Origin: a virus
Length of the DNA: 22,038 nt
Virus record (IMG/VR): IMGVR_UViG_3300030104_006189
Span: 1-22,038 of that record
Strand: one strand, 5' to 3'
Within the stretch, counting starts at the first letter, position 1; the number at the start of each line of letters is the position of its first letter. A model generated the notes under the pieces. That model worked only from the letters and a program-made list of their open reading frames with translations, was not told the DNA's origin and ran no database searches. Both the position numbers and the translations under genes were made by a program. This document shows, piece after piece, positions 1 through 7,734 of the stretch.

Positions 1-35
1 CGCTCAAGAGAAGGTCTTCCTACGCTAATTGCCAT
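1..35 (-). CDS. 5' end of a further tail-module gene (partial)
   Basis: An ATG at 33-35 on the minus strand opens a frame that runs off the left edge (MAISVGRPSLE...). It begins one nucleotide after the stop of the upstream 353-residue gene (TAA at 37-39), the same tight packing seen throughout this module, and a GGGA stretch lies a short distance before it. Only 11 codons are visible, so no function can be given. The spacing makes it likely to be the next gene of the operon. Confidence 0.5.
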   Translation of the reverse strand, partial: MAISVGRPSLE

Positions 36-36
36 T

Positions 37-1098
37 TTACATTCCCATCCTTGAGCGCAAGAGGCTCAACACTTCCATAGCTTCCCTTGAGCTAATCGCT
101 CTGCCAGGAGCTTGGGGCGCGACAGCAGGCTCAGTCGGCTCAAGCACTTGAGCTTCACCAGGCGTTAGGAATACATTAGGGGTAACGTTTTCGCTTCCCG
201 GCTCAGGAATAACATCGTTCAAATAGCTAACCTCGCCTATGCCCAAGTCACTAACGTTGTCCGTAAGAAAGCGAAGCCTTTCATCTCCCTTAAGCCCTTG
301 TTGGTCAGCGCGAATACGAGCAATTTGAAGCTCCATAACGTTTCTCTGAGTAACCGGAACATCGAACACCAGAGCACCCTCATCGTCTGTTCGGGGAATC
401 ATTGGCGATTGGAATGACTGTCCTCGGGGCTCGCTGTATGGGAGACTTCCCAGGGCCTGAAGCTCGCCTTCAGTGGCTCCTCTAGGCGTAGCCAAGGACG
501 CCGTGTCAACGCCACCCAGGATGCGCTGCTCAGCCCTAAGCTTGTTGGCAAGGGCTTCTTCCATTGTCGTGACCGGAATGGGATCTCTGTCGGCAAGCGC
601 CTGCTCTGCCCGACGCTGTTCGGCGGCAGCACGAAGCTCCTTGGCCTTGTCTCTGAGAGTGTCAGCAATCCCCTTGCCTGTCCTCTCGATAAGGTCTGCA
701 TCAATGTCGCCCATTCCTTTGACAAAGCTAGCGCCAGTTCGCGCAATGCTTCGGCCAATCCCCCTGTCAAAGGTTGCGAGGGCATCCTGAAAAGCCCGCT
801 CCTGCTCAATGCGGTTTAGGATCTGCTGCTTCTGGATCTGCTCAGACTGGGCCTGCCTTGCGACATCCTGCAAGGCCATGTTCTCAGCAAGTCCTGCGGC
901 AAGCCTGTCTCTTGCTTGCTGCTTTCCAGCCAAGGCCGTTCCGTAGAACACATCGCCGGAAGCAACTGGCATTTCCATAACTTCAGTAAGCGCTTGAGCA
1001 AAGGGCTGCGTCGTTAGAGGAGCCTCTAGCGCAGCCATCTGGGAAAGCGAACGCTCTGCAATCGTAGGGTCTCTGTCGAATAAGAATTCTTGTGCCAT
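37..1098 (-). CDS. alpha-helical structural protein, possible internal virion protein
   Basis: 353 residues, not recognised. The N-terminal half (about residues 50-170) is rich in Ala, Gln, Glu and Arg and looks largely helical or coiled-coil, including long AAEQRRAEQ-type stretches. A glycine-containing segment at about 110-135 (GIGRSIARTGASFVKGMG) could be amphipathic. The C-terminal half is more loop-rich, with many prolines near 310-335. The ATG at 1098 is preceded by AGGGA at good spacing. It lies downstream of the fibre-like genes in the tail operon, where podoviruses often encode internal (ejected) virion proteins. That role is inferred from position and composition only. No enzymatic motif was seen. 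Confidence 0.6.
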   Translation of the reverse strand: MAQEFLFDRDPTIAERSLSQMAALEAPLTTQPFAQALTEVMEMPVASGDVFYGTALAGKQQARDRLAAGLAENMALQDVARQAQSEQIQKQQILNRIEQERAFQDALATFDRGIGRSIARTGASFVKGMGDIDADLIERTGKGIADTLRDKAKELRAAAEQRRAEQALADRDPIPVTTMEEALANKLRAEQRILGGVDTASLATPRGATEGELQALGSLPYSEPRGQSFQSPMIPRTDDEGALVFDVPVTQRNVMELQIARIRADQQGLKGDERLRFLTDNVSDLGIGEVSYLNDVIPEPGSENVTPNVFLTPGEAQVLEPTEPAVAPQAPGRAISSREAMEVLSLLRSRMGM

Positions 1099-1104
1099 GA
1101 TTCC

Positions 1105-1848
1105 CTACTTGTAAATAGCGATGATTGAGGTCCGCGCTCCAGACCCTTTGAAGTGATTGTATAGGGTTGCGTCCCCAGGGGTAGAGCCAGTTCGACTTGT
1201 CTGCGAAAGGCCCATCTTTAGCTTATAGGTGTGAAGGCCGGCTGGAACTACCGCGTCATTGGTGGTGCTAAAAAAGAGATTGAATCCGCGACGGGTAAAG
1301 TCCCCGCTGCTAGTCGAGCCGCTGGGTGCGATGTAGTAATCGTACTTAGCAAGAGAAAGAACTCCTCCGTTGTTGTACGAGTCGCTGCCGTCAATCAATC
1401 CTTTAAGGTCTAGCTGAAATCCAGCGGCAGTTGTGTTGTTTGTGCCGTGGTCAAAGTAGCTAGCCTCTCTGGCCTTCCAGATGTTCACAGAGGAGTGAAT
1501 GATTAGATTGCCGACTGGAACATCTTCCTTGAGGTAGAAGTTCACCGAAGCGCCAGGGACATCGTACCCGTACTTGTTGTAGTCCAGCCAAGGCAGCGTT
1601 GACGAAGAGCCCGCAGCCATGAGCAAGAAGGCTTCAGGCGAACTTGAGCCGCTTCGGAAAACCCTTGTAAGAGAGTTTGGCTGAAAGGCAGACGCAGGAA
1701 CAAGCTTATCGTTCCTGATGTTTCCGTTCCCGCTTGCGTAGTCTCCAACAGTTGAAGACCACAGTGCGAAGTCGTCAAACGAGCTGTCTGGGCTATCAGC
1801 AGAAAAGTCGCTCGAAGCTGAGGGAACCGTTGGTAGGTATGCGCTCAT
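1105..1848 (-). CDS. beta-rich tail fibre/appendage-like protein
   Basis: 247 residues rich in Ser, Thr, Gly, Asn and aromatic residues, with alternating beta-strand patterns typical of jelly-roll or fibre domains. Near residues 42-60 a short motif (NIRNDKLVPASAFQPNSL) resembles the 'NI..D.I..gsI' connector found in many phage fibre proteins and in its two upstream neighbours. Its ATG overlaps the preceding stop by one base (TGATG at 1848), indicating translational coupling. Probably a virion surface or tail appendage protein. Receptor binding is possible but cannot be shown from sequence. Confidence 0.6.
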   Translation of the reverse strand: MSAYLPTVPSASSDFSADSPDSSFDDFALWSSTVGDYASGNGNIRNDKLVPASAFQPNSLTRVFRSGSSSPEAFLLMAAGSSSTLPWLDYNKYGYDVPGASVNFYLKEDVPVGNLIIHSSVNIWKAREASYFDHGTNNTTAAGFQLDLKGLIDGSDSYNNGGVLSLAKYDYYIAPSGSTSSGDFTRRGFNLFFSTTNDAVVPAGLHTYKLKMGLSQTSRTGSTPGDATLYNHFKGSGARTSIIAIYK

Positions 1849-2372
1849 CAGGTTCTCACTGAGAAGATTTCTAGCTCGAAGTGCTGAATGCTGTAGTTCT
1901 GCTGGGTGCTAGTTACGTCTGTCTTTAGCTCAATCTTATGAATATCTAAGGTCGACTGAAACATAAAGAACATATAAGCGTCCTGAATGTGGCCGTCGCT
2001 AACGTGAAGCCTTGTTACGGCCTTGCGGACATTGTCTACATAGATGCCCTGGTCGCAGACAGAGTTCCCCCCTGAAGCTGTGAACTCAAACCTAGCAAAG
2101 ACAAATACGGGATTCCCCAGCCCAACAGTTGTGTCTCCCCCAACGTGGACCGGGGTGCTCGTCGCCTGGGTCTGGTTCTTAGTAGTGCTGTAGTCGCTCC
2201 ACGTTTTGGTGAGCTTCCAGTTGCCGTTTGTGTGCCTTAGACCAATAGAGCCAGGAAGAATCTGATCCTTCTTAATGTCAGTAGTTGAGCTTTGCAGGTC
2301 CAGAAGGTTCTGGCTGTACTCGCTTAGAGTTACCTGGTCGCCAGGCTCAATCTTGTAGGTGTAGTCCGTCAT
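1848..2372 (-). CDS. small jelly-roll/fibre-like structural protein
   Basis: 174 residues. An N-terminal segment with the connector-like motif DIKKDQILPGSIGLRHT (about residues 32-48) is followed by a beta-rich domain (FVFARFEFTASGG..., IHKIELKTDV..., IQHFELEIFSV). The start overlaps the previous stop by four bases (ATGA at 2369-2372), so it is translationally coupled to the 205-residue neighbour, with which it shares layout. Likely a minor tail or head-fibre component. No closer family is recognised. Confidence 0.6.
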   Translation of the reverse strand: MTDYTYKIEPGDQVTLSEYSQNLLDLQSSTTDIKKDQILPGSIGLRHTNGNWKLTKTWSDYSTTKNQTQATSTPVHVGGDTTVGLGNPVFVFARFEFTASGGNSVCDQGIYVDNVRKAVTRLHVSDGHIQDAYMFFMFQSTLDIHKIELKTDVTSTQQNYSIQHFELEIFSVRT

Positions 2373-2986
2373 CGGATAAACCCAGCCACGCCAAAGGAAA
2401 CGCTCAAAATGTCTGGAAGCTGCTGAGAAGAGTCGTCAATCCTGCACCTAAAGGCAGGAACAACAGTCCAATCGTTTGGGTACAAGACAGTTGAAGCGCT
2501 GAAAAACACTGGGACGTAGATGTCGCCAGAGGTTCGGTCGGCGCTAAAGGACGCCTGCATACCCTCTACAGCAGACCCGTTTAGTCTAACCGTAGCGTCA
2601 ACCTTCAAAGGCCCAGTGTGCGCTGAATCCCTGAAAGCAATGGCTTGCATGAAGAAGGTGTAGATGCCTGTGTACCTGCTAGTAAAAGTAAGCGGCACTG
2701 TGGCCTCGACGTACTTTCCGTTTTGCATACTCGTGTACGGAACTACTAGGCCGTCTTTAAACAGAAGCTGCGTGTCGTTGTAGCAAGCAAAGGGGCTTCT
2801 CTGGCGGTCAGCTGTCGTAGCCGAGTTCGGGGGAATGGCTACGGTGTGGTGAATCGCATCAGAAGCAATGTTGTTCTGGTCAACATTCTGAATAGTGTTG
2901 GAAGCCTCGAAGAACTCCCTCATCAGGTGGTCTGCGTCAGCCACATCTCCAGCGTAGAAGTCTCTCTTCTGAACGTAGTAAGTCAT
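2369..2986 (-). CDS. small jelly-roll/fibre-like structural protein
   Basis: 205 residues. The N-terminal helix-like segment (DADHLMREFFEASNTIQ) and connector-like motif NVDQNNIASDAIHHT (about residues 34-48) are followed by a beta-sandwich-like domain (KYVEATVPLTFTSRYTGIYTFFMQAIAF..., LKVDATVRLNG). The ATG overlaps the stop of the 64-residue gene (TGATG). Its architecture matches the next two genes, suggesting a set of related small virion appendage proteins. The role is inferred from fold-like patterns and position. Confidence 0.6.
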   Translation of the reverse strand: MTYYVQKRDFYAGDVADADHLMREFFEASNTIQNVDQNNIASDAIHHTVAIPPNSATTADRQRSPFACYNDTQLLFKDGLVVPYTSMQNGKYVEATVPLTFTSRYTGIYTFFMQAIAFRDSAHTGPLKVDATVRLNGSAVEGMQASFSADRTSGDIYVPVFFSASTVLYPNDWTVVPAFRCRIDDSSQQLPDILSVSFGVAGFIR

Positions 2987-3180
2987 CAGACCTCAGACTC
3001 CAGCTGATTGACTGCCCTAAGCACAGAGCTAGCGTCTCCCAGGTCTTTGAGGGGAGGGCAGCCGACCTGACGAAGGGCCTTGTTTGTGTTGGACACAAGG
3101 TTGCTCTCATAGGCTGACCTAGAGATTCCAAGGTCTAGCTCTTGCAGCGCAGCCCTGAGTCTTTCAAGGAGTCTATTCAT
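2986..3180 (-). CDS. 64-residue tail-module protein, unknown function
   Basis: A frame open up to 3348 is best started at the ATG at 3180 (MNRLLERLRAALQELDLG...). This gives 64 residues and an 8-base overlap with the end of the large tail gene. A longer version would read far into that gene. The protein is predominantly helical with leucine-rich heptad-like spacing (NRLLERLRAALQELDLG, SSVLRAVNQLESEV). It could be a small assembly or adaptor protein. No family recognised. The TGATG junction with the next gene supports that it is translated. Confidence 0.6.
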   Translation of the reverse strand: MNRLLERLRAALQELDLGISRSAYESNLVSNTNKALRQVGCPPLKDLGDASSVLRAVNQLESEV

Positions 3181-5332
3181 GGTCAGTCCCCTCAGCGCGA
3201 ATGCCATGATCCTCAGCGTAGATAGCAAACCCAACAATCCTCCAGCCGGCGTTACCGCTTCCCGAGAAGGCAAGCTTGATGCACTTTGCTGTGAGGTTCT
3301 CCCCTGAAGGGTCCGATGACGAAGTGTTGAGAGATGGGTCAGATGCACTTAGCGGCCCGTTTGCAGCCAGGTTTACCCTACGAACTCGGACTCTCTTTTC
3401 ATCCCAAACACTTCTGTAGGAGCCGGCTCCAGTCGTCCCGCCCTCTCTCTGAAGCCAGGTTGCTGGCGCTGTGTCCTCGTCAAACTCCTGGTCCCACAGA
3501 AGGGCGTTGGGGTCACACGGGGTCATCTTCGTGCCGCCGACAATGTTCCGGTCCCAGTCTGTGTACCACTGGATGTCGACTTGGTTGTCGAAGGCTTTTC
3601 TTCCCTTAGCCAGATCCTCTGTCTGAAGCCCACCAGTCTGAACGTAGTAAACGTCTAGCCGAGTAAAGGTCTTGTCTGACTGAGGGTTATCCATCGTCAG
3701 CCATCGGGTCTCAAAGAGATGTTCAATGTCCTTAGACTTAAGTTCCTTCTCTGTTGCGTTGCGGTAGTAAACCTTAGTCCCCGCCCCCCAAAGGCCAATG
3801 TCGTTAACCCCAGAAGCATCTAGCTCCGAGTTGTAGCCCACGATTACGCTGCCCTTGTGCTCAGCCGCAGCGGTGACGCACACCGGAATTTTCGACAAAG
3901 CACCATTGTCCACATGGATAGCCCAGACCTGATTGTTTACAGAGCCAGGGCCAGCGGAAATGCTGAAGTAAACACGCCGGTTCATGGGGTCGGTCCAAGA
4001 GAAAGCGTTCCTCAGACTGCTCTTTGGGATGTCCTTGATGATGGTCGCAACGTCAGGGGAGAGCGGAACAATCTTTGACCCATCAAAGGCAAACAATCCC
4101 GACTCAGAGATAAAGTAAACACGCCCCTCAAAGCCAGCCGCCGCCCTGTCAGACACAGCGCCGATTGAATTGCTTAGCGGGTTCAGGATTGGCAGGCCGC
4201 TCTTGTCCTGAGTAAGCATGTAAGTGCTTCTAGCTTTGAAGATAAGGACGTAGTCGCCACCGTGCGCGTACCCTGTAATTGGGTCTGAGACGTTGTTCCC
4301 AACGATAATGAAGTTCTCCGCAGGCACGGCTTCTTTAGCGCCTTTGTCCTTAGAGAAGAACAAGGTGTTGGGCTCTTCCTCGTTTCCTCCGTAGTAAGTC
4401 CTACCTCGGTAGTAGAACGAAAACCTGGATAGTGGTGGAGGGAGGTTCTGCCCGACATCTTCGGCGGCTAGAGTCAGGGGAGCTGCGGGCTCAGTGTGGT
4501 CGATGTAGTGATCGCCATCAGTCCCTGGAAGATACCGAAGCTTGTAGTATTTGATGCTGTCTGTAGAGCGGTAAAGGTTTCTTCCAATGATGTCATCTTG
4601 AGGACACGGGCTCTCAAGACCAGCGACAAGAATCATGTACCTGTTGTTGGCGGCAACAGAGTTGTCTTGCATCATGTTCGACGCAGAAGACAGCTCGCTC
4701 TCCTGCCCAAACTCGCTAACGAAAGAGACTTTGTAGCGATACTGGTAGTTCACATCGCCCTTAGTCATGGAGAAGCCTCCCCAAAACCGATTGGCTGGAG
4801 CTGAGACGGCTGTGTTGATGTCGGTTTCCCCGTCTGTTGGGCCAACAAGCCTGGGCTCGCCTGGGCTCACGGCAATGCCAAGCGGCGTCACCTTCTCCCC
4901 ATCCCACTTCACGTTGGGGTCTCTGCCGTTAGTAATGATGAGATTCGTTCCGACCTGAACAAACCTAGTAGCCTCATCCAGGCTTTCCGGAATGTGACGC
5001 CCGCTAAGAAGTTTCTTAACGTCGCTGCCCTCTAAGAGCAGAATGTCTCCGTTGCACTCAACAAGAATGTCGGTGCGACCATCTCTCGTAAAGGTGCCGA
5101 TTGAGGTCACCTTTCCCTGGAGAGGGTTGAATGGAGTTGACGTATCATCTCCTTGCCTAACCCAAAGGCGAACTAAAGGACGTATTCCAAGGGAGGTCGC
5201 TACCTCGCCGCGCAGGGTGAACTCAACGCCCCTGTTGTCTGTAGACGAGCCTTTGTCCTGCCAGACCCGAGTGTCGATTCCGGCAACCTGGGTAGGCTCA
5301 AACTTCTGCACAACCCCTTTGGCGCGGCTCAT
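3173..5332 (-). CDS. large beta-rich tail protein (nozzle/hub-like)
   Basis: 719 residues starting at MSRAKGVVQKF. The frame is open 24 nt further upstream, but the ATG at 5332 forms a four-base ATGA overlap with the stop of the adaptor gene, which fixes the start. The sequence is strongly beta: repeated short strands with Gly/Asp turns and patterns such as DPITGYAHGGDYVLIFKARS and GRVYFISESGLFAFDGS. These are characteristic of beta-propeller tail proteins in podoviruses (T7 gp12 or P22 gp10 type). An Ig/FN3-like segment (about residues 194-280, including RNLYRSTDS) is shared with the adjacent adaptor. Likely forms the tail tube/nozzle below the portal. The exact homology group is uncertain. 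Confidence 0.7.
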   Translation of the reverse strand: MSRAKGVVQKFEPTQVAGIDTRVWQDKGSSTDNRGVEFTLRGEVATSLGIRPLVRLWVRQGDDTSTPFNPLQGKVTSIGTFTRDGRTDILVECNGDILLLEGSDVKKLLSGRHIPESLDEATRFVQVGTNLIITNGRDPNVKWDGEKVTPLGIAVSPGEPRLVGPTDGETDINTAVSAPANRFWGGFSMTKGDVNYQYRYKVSFVSEFGQESELSSASNMMQDNSVAANNRYMILVAGLESPCPQDDIIGRNLYRSTDSIKYYKLRYLPGTDGDHYIDHTEPAAPLTLAAEDVGQNLPPPLSRFSFYYRGRTYYGGNEEEPNTLFFSKDKGAKEAVPAENFIIVGNNVSDPITGYAHGGDYVLIFKARSTYMLTQDKSGLPILNPLSNSIGAVSDRAAAGFEGRVYFISESGLFAFDGSKIVPLSPDVATIIKDIPKSSLRNAFSWTDPMNRRVYFSISAGPGSVNNQVWAIHVDNGALSKIPVCVTAAAEHKGSVIVGYNSELDASGVNDIGLWGAGTKVYYRNATEKELKSKDIEHLFETRWLTMDNPQSDKTFTRLDVYYVQTGGLQTEDLAKGRKAFDNQVDIQWYTDWDRNIVGGTKMTPCDPNALLWDQEFDEDTAPATWLQREGGTTGAGSYRSVWDEKRVRVRRVNLAANGPLSASDPSLNTSSSDPSGENLTAKCIKLAFSGSGNAGWRIVGFAIYAEDHGIRAEGTDHE

Positions 5333-6627
5333 GTCTTGAGAGCCCCATACCACCAAGTAGCAGAGCCCCTAACCTGGCGCTTTCCGCTAAACACTACGCT
5401 CTGCTGCATGTTAAGCCGGTCGAGTTGAATCATCCTGGCGATTCCCATCTCGTACCTTTGGCGAGCCTGGTTTGCCCTTCCTTGCTCATCAGCAGCCTCA
5501 AGCATCAAAGCTTCAGCGCCATCAAGGATTACCCCGTGAAACTGAGAGTCAAAGATAGGGAAGTCATTGTCATCAGCCATTGGGCTGGGCTCAATTTGAA
5601 TAAGAGACTGAATCTCATATTCGGAATCAGGCACAGGATAGAGCTGCATGAAAAGTGTAGAGGAGCTGTTCGGCCCTGGAATGCTTAGGTAATCGTCGGT
5701 GATTGAGTCAACAAATCCAGAAATGCTCGTAGAGGCTGGGTCTTCAAGCAAGTAAGCAGCGGTTCCGTCTACAGTGCTCCGATAAAGTCGAAGGTTAAAA
5801 TCTTTCCTTGCTTGATCTGGAGATGGCGTTCCTACGGTTATGTGCTGAACATTAGAAACCTCTAGGGTCACAGAGGAAGAAGGACCCTTAGCTGATTCTG
5901 CGCCGGTTTGCTTGTCGACGTAGGTGTACCAGTAAGTGTACTTGCCAAGAGGCAACGTAGAGCCCGCAGAGGCCGCGAGAGTAGGAGTAATCCTGGGCGC
6001 AGGGATAGGCTCCTTTCTCACTGTCGCAAACCTAGTAGGGCGTCCCTCCACGTCCAGGTCTAGGTGCGACATACTCTCCGGGCTTATCGCGCCCATGCTA
6101 AGCGGGGTACCGTATGTCGTAGAGCCACCCTTAAACAGGGTAGATTCAACAACGCTTAGCGAGCCTACGGGAAGAGCGACCTCTGTAAACAAAATCTTAA
6201 TCGAGTGATTTGCGGTAGCTCCAGAGGCAATGGTTTGAGCGCATCTAAGCTGGCGGTCTAAAGTCCACTTTGTTCCAGTGGCGTTAATGTTCATCACTCG
6301 GTAAAAGTCGTTGTCAATCCTCACCAGCTTCCCCATTGTCGTAACGGGGGTGTTTGCGTGCTGAGAGATTGCGATAGTCCGCTTCCCATTTTCAGTTCCA
6401 ACTACATAGACCGCACTTGCGGACGGGGTGTTGGAGTCAGCGCCTGTGTTGGCGTGAAAAAACGAGGCGTAGGTCGTTTGTGTGTGGCGACGACGAAGCC
6501 ACCCCCAGCGCCTTCTAGAGCAGATGCTGAGGTACGCCTGATTGATTCGGCGGTTTAGTTTTGCGTCGGACTGGGAGTAGTCCTCACGCCGCTCTTGGAG
6601 AGCTGTTCTGAGTTCCGAGAGGTTCAC
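5329..6627 (-). CDS. head-tail adaptor / tail tubular A-like protein
   Basis: About 432 residues. The N-terminus (LSELRTALQERREDYSQSDA, then LNRRINQAYLSI..RRRWGWLRR) is the helical pattern common at the start of podovirus-type adaptor proteins ('...IN.AY..I....W.WL'). A beta-rich middle follows, then an Ig/FN3-like domain at about 228-310 (GKYTYWYTYVDKQTGAES..., LRLYRSTVDG), and a helical C-terminus (EALMLEAADEQGRANQARQRYEMG). I chose the GTG at 6627 rather than the TTG at 6633 because AGGAGG (6635-6640) lies 7 nt before the GTG but only 1 nt before the TTG. Acts at the portal-tail interface (inferred from pattern and position). Confidence 0.68.
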   Translation of the reverse strand: MNLSELRTALQERREDYSQSDAKLNRRINQAYLSICSRRRWGWLRRRHTQTTYASFFHANTGADSNTPSASAVYVVGTENGKRTIAISQHANTPVTTMGKLVRIDNDFYRVMNINATGTKWTLDRQLRCAQTIASGATANHSIKILFTEVALPVGSLSVVESTLFKGGSTTYGTPLSMGAISPESMSHLDLDVEGRPTRFATVRKEPIPAPRITPTLAASAGSTLPLGKYTYWYTYVDKQTGAESAKGPSSSVTLEVSNVQHITVGTPSPDQARKDFNLRLYRSTVDGTAAYLLEDPASTSISGFVDSITDDYLSIPGPNSSSTLFMQLYPVPDSEYEIQSLIQIEPSPMADDNDFPIFDSQFHGVILDGAEALMLEAADEQGRANQARQRYEMGIARMIQLDRLNMQQSVVFSGKRQVRGSATWWYGALKT

Positions 6628-6634
6628 GAACAAC

Positions 6635-6640
6635 CCTCCT
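6635..6640 (-). promoter_or_regulatory. ribosome binding site of the adaptor gene
   Basis: AGGAGG on the minus strand. It is the strongest Shine-Dalgarno sequence of the tail module and decides the GTG start at 6627 by its 7-nt spacing. Confidence 0.65.
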
Positions 6641-6659
6641 AGAGCGAGTGAGTTTTAGA

Positions 6660-7118
6660 CTACGCCTTGCGACGGTAACGAATCTGAAGATCCACGATAA
6701 AACCGCCACTAGGGACAGTCCCAATCGGGTCAAGGACGACGTTCAAGAACTTGCCCTTGGGAACAACCGGGTTCGTCACGGTAAGCGACTCCTGAGTCTT
6801 TGCGGCCAACGCAGTGCCGCCAGTCTCGTCAGAGTCAAAAGTGCGAAACGCAATCTGCTTAGCGTTCGCCCATCCACCGTCGTCCACGGACTGAACCGTG
6901 ATCTTAAAGACATCGGTAGTCGCCGCTCCAATAGCGTCAAACGACGAAATGCGAACGTCCTCCACATAGATGTCTGCGTCATCCGGCATCAGATAAACGT
7001 ATGTAAAGCTATCCGTGCCAGGTGCAATCGAGACCTCTTTGCAGATGTCGGTCATGATCGAATAGCCAAAAGGCGCGTACTCCTTAACTACTCGGCTAAC
7101 GTGTGTTGCAACAGCCAT
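6660..7118 (-). CDS. 152-residue structural protein, unknown
   Basis: A beta-rich protein between the decoration-like gene and the adaptor. The ATG at 7118 is preceded by AGGAGA at about 6-nt spacing. The sequence has alternating hydrophobic strands (FTYVYLMPDDADIYVEDVRIS, FKITVQSVDDGGW, FLNVVLDPIGTVPSGGFIVDLQIRYRRKA) and no transmembrane or catalytic motif. Its location suggests a head-tail completion or minor capsid protein. That is inference, and no family is recognised. Confidence 0.6.
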   Translation of the reverse strand: MAVATHVSRVVKEYAPFGYSIMTDICKEVSIAPGTDSFTYVYLMPDDADIYVEDVRISSFDAIGAATTDVFKITVQSVDDGGWANAKQIAFRTFDSDETGGTALAAKTQESLTVTNPVVPKGKFLNVVLDPIGTVPSGGFIVDLQIRYRRKA

Positions 7119-7142
7119 AATAATCTCCTAGTTGCGGAGGCA

Positions 7143-7158
7143 GGGGGCCGAAGCCCCC
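7143..7158 (-). other. UUCG-capped hairpin in the capsid-tail intergenic gap
   Basis: On the minus strand the 55-bp gap 7119-7173 contains a 6-bp stem GGGGGC / GCCCCC closed by a UUCG tetraloop with a C-G closing pair, an exceptionally stable RNA hairpin. No U-tract follows, so it is not a canonical intrinsic terminator. It may act as a partial terminator or as an mRNA stability/processing element separating the highly expressed capsid genes from the tail genes. Confidence 0.6.
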
Positions 7159-7173
7159 CGCCAACACACGTTG

Positions 7174-7713
7174 CTAAATGCGGTTGTTCGTGACGTAGAC
7201 TTCAAGCTGCTCAACGCCGCTTCCGCCGTGGTCTTCCATCAGCACGCCGCAGCCAAGAATTCCCCATGCCTGGGCATGGGCAGCTGTCCCGAGAAAGTCT
7301 CGGTTAGCCTGCTCTTGAGCATGAAGCTGATCGTTGACACGGGAGATAGCTACGGGCGCAGTAATCGAGCCGGACGCAGTGACCTTGGCCGTAGCCACGC
7401 CCTTAACCCGAACAAGAAACTCACCGCCATCGTTAGCGGTAGCGCTAGAGCCAGCCTTGTAAGACATGCCAGACGGCCCAAGCACAACACCAACAGGCAT
7501 CACGCACTGAGCTGCTGCCGCATCGGTGTTTGAAAGGCAAGCAACCTTAACAGCCTCGTAACCACCGTCACTGTTGGGCTGGGCGCTAATAGCAACCCAG
7601 TCTCCAGGGACAAAGGCAGTAGCGGCAAGCGCTCCAGAGCCTCCAGTATGAGTTCCGTTCCGAACACCAATGTCCAGCGTAAGAGCTGAACCACCATGAA
7701 TGTAACCTGACAT
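7174..7713 (-). CDS. capsid decoration / head-fibre-like protein
   Basis: 179 residues immediately downstream of the capsid gene, with ATG at 7713 and a GGAG motif about 9 nt before it. Composition is Gly, Ala, Ser, Thr and Val-rich with beta patterns (ALTLDIGVRNGTHTGG, GDWVAISAQPNSDGGYEAVKVACL, GGEFLVRVKGVATAKVTASGSITAPVAIS). This resembles capsid cement/decoration proteins of the DUF2190-like type that sit next to capsid genes. The location strengthens the assignment. Sequence identity to a named family was not verified. Confidence 0.6.
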   Translation of the reverse strand: MSGYIHGGSALTLDIGVRNGTHTGGSGALAATAFVPGDWVAISAQPNSDGGYEAVKVACLSNTDAAAAQCVMPVGVVLGPSGMSYKAGSSATANDGGEFLVRVKGVATAKVTASGSITAPVAISRVNDQLHAQEQANRDFLGTAAHAQAWGILGCGVLMEDHGGSGVEQLEVYVTNNRI

Positions 7714-7734
7714 AATTGTGTCTCCTCTCTCTGC

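Noticed and set aside
473-790. 105-codon plus-strand frame inside the 353-residue gene
   Set aside because: Ser/Arg/Ala-rich shadow of the minus-strand coding frame.
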